DNA from: Chloroflexota bacterium
GTDB taxonomy: Bacteria; Chloroflexota; Dormibacteria; Dormibacterales; Dormibacteraceae
Direction: 5' to 3'
Assembly: GCA_005880175.1 (NCBI GenBank)
Contig: VBJR01000197.1
Coordinates: forward strand, 1-11,620
DNA: 11,620 bases
Below, piece after piece: positions 6,986 through 11,620 of the stretch (its first letter is position 1; every line of letters begins with the position of its first letter). The notes beneath the pieces are model-generated. The model did no database searches, was not told the DNA's origin, and was given only the letters and a program-made list of their open reading frames with translations. The position numbers were made by a program, and so were the translations under genes.

Positions 6986-7879
6986 TCAGGATTCTACCCG
7001 CGGCGCGTCGTGTGCCACCCGCAGCATGCGCTCCAGGACCCGCGTGTGCAGCTCAGCCGGCAGACCGTCCACCGACAGGCCCCGGGACCGCGCGATGCCG
7101 TCCACGGCCGGGCCGTCGCGCACGATGCGCCGCAGCACCGCGTCGTGCAGCTCTGTGAACGTCTCCGCTCGCAGCCACTCGCGGAGGCGCGGCCGGAGCA
7201 CGGCGAGCGCGCAGCACAGAGCCGCGGCTCCCCAGTTGGACACGCCGGCGACGATCAGGTGGTCGCACGGAACGGTGCACGCGATCGCGCCGCCGGCCGC
7301 GGCCACGTTGCCCATGCCGATCTCGTTGCCGCCGTCGCCCACGGCGACGCGCACCCACGGGCCCGGCGCGAACAGCCGGTGGATCGGAGCGGTCGTGGAC
7401 GACACGTCCTCGCCCCGCATGTCGTAGACGCGCCCGTCGGCGGCCGGCCCCAGGCGCTCGATCGCGATTACGTGGCTCACGGGCGGCCGCATGGCAGCGA
7501 ACGCGGCGGCCAGCTCGTCCACCTCCGCCGCGCCGTGCTCGACCGTGACGACGTGCGCCGGCGGAGCGTCCGGTCCGAGCGCGGCCGCGACCACCGGCGC
7601 GCAGGGCTCGTCCGTGAGCACCCGGACCGGGATGCCCTCGTGGGCCAGGAGCGCCGCCAGCAGCGCCAGCCCGACCGGTCCGTCCGTCTCGGCCGCGGGC
7701 GGCGTCGCCCCCGGGATGAAGCAGCCCGAGACCAGGCACACGTGGGGCGCCGGGTGGGCGGCCAGGGAGCGGGCGGCCGCCTCCAGCCCGCCTCGCGCCG
7801 CCGCGAGCAGCGGGCCGACGTTGCGCCCGCCGGGGTCCTCGGCGCAGATCGCCTCCAGCCGCCGGATGGCGTCCGTCAC
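6986..7879 (-). CDS. DUF4392 protein, D-glutamate cyclase-like
   Basis: This 297-residue protein matches DUF4392, the C-terminal part of mitochondrial D-glutamate cyclase (DGLUCY), which converts D-Glu to 5-oxo-D-proline. Characteristic stretches are 'VSGCFIPGATPPAAETDGP' (50-68) with 'GLALLAALL' after it, 'VRVLTDEPC', 'IAIERLGPAADGRVYDMRG' (138-156), the hallmark 'GDGGNEIGMGN' (181-191) and 'VAGVSNWGA' (210-218). It appears soluble. The GTG at 7879 was chosen because it gives 'MTDAIRRLEAI', a typical beginning, and overlaps the preceding stop as GTGA. An extension further upstream would only shadow the previous gene. It directly precedes murL (5-bp gap) and murD2, so three genes that handle glutamate configuration are translated in series. 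Whether it cyclises D-Glu, acts on a related metabolite or serves the wall pathway in another way is not known; bacterial members are largely uncharacterised. The family call is strong; the reaction is inferred. Confidence 0.88.
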   Translation of the reverse strand: MTDAIRRLEAICAEDPGGRNVGPLLAAARGGLEAAARSLAAHPAPHVCLVSGCFIPGATPPAAETDGPVGLALLAALLAHEGIPVRVLTDEPCAPVVAAALGPDAPPAHVVTVEHGAAEVDELAAAFAAMRPPVSHVIAIERLGPAADGRVYDMRGEDVSSTTAPIHRLFAPGPWVRVAVGDGGNEIGMGNVAAAGGAIACTVPCDHLIVAGVSNWGAAALCCALAVLRPRLREWLRAETFTELHDAVLRRIVRDGPAVDGIARSRGLSVDGLPAELHTRVLERMLRVAHDAPRVES

Positions 7880-8382
7880 GAGCGGCCCAGCGCGAACGGG
7901 ACGGGCACGGGCCGGCCCCGGGCGAGCGCGATGCGCGCGGTCGCGCCGTCGTCGTAGCGCCGGTCCCAGCCCTCCCCGGCCAGCCGGTCCTCGGCGGCGA
8001 GGTGGCGACCGCCCAGCAGGAACGTGCACCGCTCGCTGCGCCCGTCGGCCGCCAGGCGGCACGATCCCAGCGCGCTCGCCCCACGGAGCCGGGTGGACCC
8101 GGCCGCGACGTCGCCCTGGACGACGACCGCCCCCTCCGGGCCGGAGTACACGCCGCCGCCGCGGGCGGGCAGGGTCACGTCGCCGACGCGGTACGCGGCG
8201 GCGTCCATGCCCACGGTGACCGGGGACGGCGTGGTGCCCAGCAGGGCGCCCGCGACGGCCGCCGCCAGGCCCACCAGCGCGGTCGCCGCCCTGCCCACGC
8301 GGAGCCGGCGGCCCCCGGCGCGCGCCGGCTGGCGGACGGGGTGTGGGCTGCCCACGGGCAGCGGCAGCCGCTGGAGATCCAC
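7876..8382 (-). CDS. Hypothetical membrane-anchored protein
   Basis: I do not recognise this 168-residue protein. A basic N-terminus (about 1-30, many Arg and Pro) is followed by one hydrophobic segment at about 30-48 ('ALVGLAAAVAGALLG'), then a soluble domain of about 115 residues. This fits a single-pass protein with its C-terminal domain outside the membrane. Two cysteines 13 residues apart ('SCRLAADGRSERC') could form a disulfide there. The domain looks beta-rich ('YRVGDVTLPARGGGVYSG'). The GTG start at 8382 lies 12 bp after the previous stop, and the stop overlaps the cyclase-like gene as GTGA, so it is part of the same transcript. It sits exactly at the junction between the pilus-type and wall-precursor genes, so it could belong to either function. 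Confidence 0.68.
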   Translation of the reverse strand: MDLQRLPLPVGSPHPVRQPARAGGRRLRVGRAATALVGLAAAVAGALLGTTPSPVTVGMDAAAYRVGDVTLPARGGGVYSGPEGAVVVQGDVAAGSTRLRGASALGSCRLAADGRSERCTFLLGGRHLAAEDRLAGEGWDRRYDDGATARIALARGRPVPVPFALGRS

Positions 8383-8394
8383 TGTGCCCGGGTC

Positions 8395-8898
8395 CTACGC
8401 GCGGCGGATCGTCGCGTTCTCCACGAACCCGCCCAGCTCGGGAGACAGCAGGACGGTGAGGATCCAGTCGTTCGTCTGCAGCTGGTGCCGGCGCTGGCTC
8501 CGGTCGAGCACGCTGGACCGGTTGCCGAAGCGGAGCTCGGCCCGCATCCGGCCGGCCGCGTCCCGGCCGCGCTCCTGGAACGAGCCCGCCTCGCCGAGCT
8601 CGGGCTCCAGCGTCGCGCCGCTCCCGAAGAACGGCTCCAGGGCCTGCTCCCAGCTCAGGAGCAGGGAGCCGTTCACGTACCGGCCGAGCCGCTGCCGCGG
8701 GTCGCCGATCTCCCGAAGCGTGCCCAGCGTGTATTCCTCCACGTCGGTCGGGACGGGCCGGCGCACGGACGCGAGCCAGCAGCAGAGGTCGTACAGGAGG
8801 CAGAAGCAGACGCCGCGCATCGCCTCGGTGGTCAGCGCCGCCGGGCCGGCCACGCGCGTCGGCTGGTCCCAGGTGCCGCGGCGACCGCCGCCGTTCAC
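8395..8898 (-). CDS. Hypothetical protein in tad-type operon
   Basis: I do not recognise this 167-residue protein. A mildly hydrophobic, Cys-rich stretch at about 29-44 ('GVCFCLLYDLCCWLAS') contains an Asp and is not a clear membrane helix. It may be a buried helix or a metal or disulfide site. The rest is mixed charged sequence ('GDPRQRLGRYVNG', 'SWEQALEPFFGSG', 'RMRAELRFGNRSS'), ending with strand-like 'DWILTVLLSPELGGFVENATI'. No signal peptide is present. The GTG start overlaps the stop of the upstream ATPase gene as GTGA, which fixes the start and implies coupled translation, so a partnership with the CpaE/TadZ-like ATPase is plausible. Codon use (strong G/C at third positions) and conserved-looking reading support a real gene. 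Confidence 0.66.
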   Translation of the reverse strand: MNGGGRRGTWDQPTRVAGPAALTTEAMRGVCFCLLYDLCCWLASVRRPVPTDVEEYTLGTLREIGDPRQRLGRYVNGSLLLSWEQALEPFFGSGATLEPELGEAGSFQERGRDAAGRMRAELRFGNRSSVLDRSQRRHQLQTNDWILTVLLSPELGGFVENATIRRA

Positions 8899-10625
8899 GA
8901 CCAGGTCCCGTTGCGGCTGGCCGCCGCCTCGATCACCCGCGTCGCGAGGTTGACGTACGCGTTCCGGAGCTCGCCGCTGACCTCGGTGATCGCCACCCGC
9001 CGGATCAGCGCCAGCGTCGCGCGGTCGTCGTCAGGCACCTCGACCAGCGCGGCGACGGACGCCCGAATCCGGTCCAGCATGCCCCGCACCTGGGGCGCGT
9101 CCCTGATCTGGCGGACGCGGGGGACGATGTACGACACGACGACCGGCTTGCCCTGCACCGTGTCGGCGTCCAGGTACTCGATCGCGCCGAGCAGCGCGGT
9201 CGGGTCGGCCGTGGTGGGCAGCACCAGCACGTCCGCCTCGGCGATCCAGGCGGCGGCGACCGCGGCCTCGGCCGACGTGAACGCGGGCAGGCGGTTCGGC
9301 AGGTCGACCACGACGGCGGCGTGCCGGCCCTTCAGGTAGCCGGCCACGCGCTGGATCTGCGCCGGCGCGTAGCCCTCGCCGGCCTCCCGCGACTCGGGGT
9401 AGACGGCCAGCGCGGGCGTCTGCGCGAACGCCGGGCCGGGCGGCTCGCGGCCGGCCATCAGGAGGCGCACGATCTCGCGCATGGTCGGCGGGTCGCCCTG
9501 GACGTCGAGGCGGCCCCAGGCGTCGGGGTTGCCCACGTTGGCGTCCACGAGCGCCGCCGTGTGGCCGAACGGGTCCACGGCCTCGCCCAGGATCGCCGCG
9601 ACGGCGGCGGCGCTGGCCGTCTTGCCGACGCCTCCCTTGCGGGAGACGACGGCGGCCACCAGCGGCTTGCAGGCGAGCACCGCCTGGCCCAGCTCGGCGC
9701 TGACCGGGGCCCGGCGGCCCTGGCCGATGCGGTCCAGGATCTGCCGCGGGTCCACGGCCGAGCGGGTCGCGGCGACCGCTGGCCGCGCACGCTGGTCGGC
9801 CGTCGCGGGCGCCCGGTTGTCGTCGTTCAGCAGCGTCCGCCGGGAGAGCGCCTCAGCGTCGCGGCCGTACGGGTTCTGGGGCAGGCCGGCGCCGGGATGG
9901 GCGCCGTTCGGGCCCGCCGGCTCGACAGGCTCGGCGCGGGCCAGCAGGTCGAACGGGTCGAGGACCCCCGGCCGGTCGGCCGGGGCCGGGCTCTCGAACG
10001 CCTGGCGCTGGGCCGGCGCGACCGGGACCACCGGGGCGACAGGGACGACCGGCACGACAGGGACCACCGGCACGACAGGGACCACCGGCACGTGTGGGGG
10101 TGGCGGCGGCGGCGCGGGTGCCGGCGGCGGCGTGGGGGCGGGGAGCGGCGATGCCGCCGCCGGCGCCGGTCGCTCCTGGCGCGGGGCCGGGGCGGGCGCC
10201 GGCTGGGCGGGCGGCAGCGCGCGCGAGGCGCTGCCGCGCAGCGCCAGCTCGGCGAGCTGGCGCGGATCGTCGTCCACGGTGGCGATGACGTTGGACAGGT
10301 GGCCGTAGATGTTCAAAGACGCGGTGTCCGGCACCGCGACCACGAAGTCGGCGTCCAGCCCGGGGATCCAGCCCGGGAGGTCGTCCTCGTGCGCGGCCAG
10401 GACGACTGGCCGGCCCGTCGCCGTCGCCATCCGCTCCCACCACTCGTCGAGCTCGGCGGCCTGGCGGCCGGTTGCCGAGAGGAACGCCGCGCCCGGCACG
10501 GGGGCGATCAGCGCCTCGACCGTGCCGGGCTGCGACTGGCGGGCCAGCGTCGCCGCCGCCACCCACGCGTGGGGCTCCTCGAGCAGGATCAGGAACGTGC
10601 GACGGCGAGAGGGCTCAGCGGCCAA
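8895..10625 (-). CDS. tadZ: CpaE/TadZ-like ParA/MinD-family ATPase
   Basis: This is a 576-residue protein with three regions. Residues 9-110 resemble the degenerate receiver-like N-terminal domain of CpaE/TadZ ('TFLILLEEPHAWVAA', 'DADFVVAVPD'). Residues about 138-210 form a Pro/Ala/Val linker. Residues about 320-570 are a ParA/MinD ATPase with deviant Walker A 'KGGVGKT' (330-336), Walker A' 'LVDANVGNP' (359-367) and Walker B 'AVVVDLPN' (436-443). In Tad (Flp pilus) systems this protein localises the secretion machinery to its site in the cell. The neighbour two genes upstream encodes a TadB/TadC-like platform protein, which supports the role. The linker makes it longer than typical relatives. 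The start appears to be TTG at 10625, overlapping the previous gene by 11 bp; no ATG or GTG lies between it and the first strand. Chromosome or plasmid partition is less likely because no parB follows. Confidence 0.75.
   Translation of the reverse strand: MAAEPSRRRTFLILLEEPHAWVAAATLARQSQPGTVEALIAPVPGAAFLSATGRQAAELDEWWERMATATGRPVVLAAHEDDLPGWIPGLDADFVVAVPDTASLNIYGHLSNVIATVDDDPRQLAELALRGSASRALPPAQPAPAPAPRQERPAPAAASPLPAPTPPPAPAPPPPPPHVPVVPVVPVVPVVPVVPVAPVVPVAPAQRQAFESPAPADRPGVLDPFDLLARAEPVEPAGPNGAHPGAGLPQNPYGRDAEALSRRTLLNDDNRAPATADQRARPAVAATRSAVDPRQILDRIGQGRRAPVSAELGQAVLACKPLVAAVVSRKGGVGKTASAAAVAAILGEAVDPFGHTAALVDANVGNPDAWGRLDVQGDPPTMREIVRLLMAGREPPGPAFAQTPALAVYPESREAGEGYAPAQIQRVAGYLKGRHAAVVVDLPNRLPAFTSAEAAVAAAWIAEADVLVLPTTADPTALLGAIEYLDADTVQGKPVVVSYIVPRVRQIRDAPQVRGMLDRIRASVAALVEVPDDDRATLALIRRVAITEVSGELRNAYVNLATRVIEAAASRNGTWS
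10015..10092 (-). repeat. 18-nt tandem repeat encoding VPVVPV units in the ATPase linker
   Basis: Four consecutive 18-nt units (10015-10032, 10033-10050, 10051-10068, 10069-10086) and a 6-nt partial follow the plus-strand pattern ggcacgacagggaccacc. The last two full units are identical and the others differ at a few bases. On the coding strand each gives the hexapeptide VPVVPV or a VPVAPV variant. The array keeps the reading frame, so changes in copy number would lengthen or shorten the linker without breaking the gene. Confidence 0.88.
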
Positions 10626-10983
10626 GGAACGCCTGCGCCTCCTGCACGCTGCCGCCGGACATCCCGACGGGCTCGGTCATGTGGTGCGCCGCGCCGGCGA
10701 CCAGGATCAGCAGGCCGGTGGCCAGCACCGCGCCCTCGCGGAGGCGGGGGCTGCCCGCGGCCCGGCTGGCCAGCCCCCATCCGGCCGCGACCAGGCTGCC
10801 GCCGGCGGCGGCCAGCACGATCGCCCAGACGAGCAGCTCCAGCGCGGCCAGCGTCTCGCCGGCGGTCGGCCAGCCGCCCGCCAGGAAGCCGAGCGCGGGG
10901 GCGGGATCGGGCCGGCCCAGCGCGACGGCGGCGGCGCCGAGTTGGGTGATGCTGACCAGGATGGGTATGCCGACGCGGTTCAT
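10615..10983 (-). CDS. Small multi-pass membrane protein in tad-type operon
   Basis: This 122-residue protein has three likely membrane helices, at about 5-22, 45-70 and 86-102, and a short polar C-terminus ending 'SGGSVQEAQAFLGR'. I do not recognise a family. The ATG at 10983 overlaps the stop of the upstream platform-protein gene as ATGA, and the stop lies inside the beginning of the ATPase gene (11-bp overlap). It is therefore translated between two components of a Tad-type machine and could be a membrane partner. It lacks the G/E processing motif of Flp pilins, so it is not an obvious pilin. Confidence 0.68.
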   Translation of the reverse strand: MNRVGIPILVSITQLGAAAVALGRPDPAPALGFLAGGWPTAGETLAALELLVWAIVLAAAGGSLVAAGWGLASRAAGSPRLREGAVLATGLLILVAGAAHHMTEPVGMSGGSVQEAQAFLGR

Positions 10984-11620
10984 CGGGCGAAGATTCCTCC
11001 GAGGGAGGCTACCAGCGGGGCCCCGATCAGCACGAGCACGGGCACGATCATGAGGCCCATCGGGATCACGATGAGCGTCTTCGCCTGCGCCGCCGCGACG
11101 CGGGCGGTGGCCAGGCGCTCGCCATAGCTGGCCCGCGCCAGGCTCGTGTACACGTCCTGCCCCGCCAGCCCTCGCTCGGTCACGCGACGCACAGCGGCCC
11201 CGAGCGCCACAAACATCGGCACGGCGTAAGCCTGACCGATTCGCTCGTACTCCAGCGCGGTGCTCCGTGCGGCAGAGTCAGGCTGCCGCTCGACCAGCGG
11301 ACGCCAGGCGTCGCCGGCGAGCAGGTCGTGCAGGCTCCGATCGCGCTGGCAGCGGGCGAAGATCAGGAGCGCCTCGGAGACCGGCACGCGGTGGTGGAAC
11401 GTCATCACCGCCAGGTGGGGCAGGCTGTCCGCGACGGCGCGGCCTAGCGCCCTCTGGCGCTCGCTCGCCCGGGCGCGCAGCCTGGCGTACGCCAGCAGGG
11501 CGACGCAGGCGGCGGCCAGCAGCCCGGCCGCGGGCGGAAGCGGCGGTCGCTGGCCGGCCAGGACCGCGATCTCGTCGAGGGCCAGCACGGCGGCCAGCGC
11601 GAGGCCCGCGAGCGACGCGG
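10980..11620 (-). CDS. TadB/TadC-like type II secretion system F-family protein, 5' end beyond window
   Basis: At least 213 residues are visible. The frame stays open to the right edge, with hydrophobic residues ('ASLAGLALAAVLAL') upstream of the first in-frame GTG (11588). That reading makes a complete membrane helix, so the real start probably lies just outside the window. The layout is a TM helix, a second TM ('AAGLLAAACVALLAYAR'), a cytoplasmic helical domain ('LPHLAVMTFHHRVPVSEALLIF', a long helical region, 'AQAKTLIVI') and a C-terminal hydrophobic hairpin ('PMGLMIVPVLVLIGAPLVASL'). This is the GspF/T2SSF arrangement of TadB/TadC, inner-membrane platform proteins of Flp/Tad pili. The stop overlaps the next start (ATGA). 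TadB and TadC cannot be told apart with the N-terminus missing, although the two closely spaced N-terminal helices and terminal hairpin favour TadC. Confidence 0.72.
   Translation of the reverse strand, partial: ASLAGLALAAVLALDEIAVLAGQRPPLPPAAGLLAAACVALLAYARLRARASERQRALGRAVADSLPHLAVMTFHHRVPVSEALLIFARCQRDRSLHDLLAGDAWRPLVERQPDSAARSTALEYERIGQAYAVPMFVALGAAVRRVTERGLAGQDVYTSLARASYGERLATARVAAAQAKTLIVIPMGLMIVPVLVLIGAPLVASLGGIFAR

Noticed and set aside
6033..10949. Series of long plus-strand open frames opposite the right-hand operon
   Set aside because: All are Arg/Ala/Pro/Gly-rich shadows. The minus strand gives recognisable proteins with tight stop/start coupling throughout.

Overview
This is a very GC-rich, gene-dense stretch of bacterial chromosome with no intergenic gap over about 55 bp. 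Three things suggest an actinobacterium, possibly a deep-branching lineage such as Thermoleophilia: the base composition, the frequent GTG starts and 4-bp stop/start overlaps, and the combination of an Rv1855c-type F420 oxidoreductase with the MurD2/MurL wall-precursor branch. The lineage is an inference; no rRNA or other marker gene is present.

Left part (1-2669, minus strand): a metallo-beta-lactamase-fold hydrolase, then an F420-dependent luciferase-like oxidoreductase, then a type 1 periplasmic-binding-protein-like gene that runs off the left edge. They are closely spaced and probably co-transcribed. The last gene has no signal peptide and no ATG/GTG/TTG at the expected start.

Middle (2699-4537, plus strand): a DUF4013-like membrane protein and an M19 membrane dipeptidase with all its metal ligands. 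The first diverges from the hydrolase across only 29 bp. The dipeptidase converges on the next cluster with overlapping stop codons.

Right part (4534-11620, minus strand): eight genes in one tight unit, with overlaps of 4-14 bp or gaps of 12 bp or less. In transcription order they are: a TadB/TadC-like (GspF family) pilus platform protein cut by the right edge; a small membrane protein; a CpaE/TadZ-like ParA/MinD ATPase with a long Pro/Val linker; two unrecognised proteins; a DUF4392 (D-glutamate cyclase-like) protein; MurL (UDP-MurNAc-L-Ala-L-Glu epimerase); and MurD2 (UDP-MurNAc-L-Ala:L-Glu ligase). The last three all concern glutamate stereochemistry at peptidoglycan position 2. The most notable observation is that murL appears broken. 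Its reading frame shifts near 6066-6071, and blocks that the family normally has appear to be missing both there and near the N-terminus, while murD2 and the cyclase-like gene look intact.

No tRNA, rRNA, CRISPR array, insertion sequence or convincing terminator was seen.
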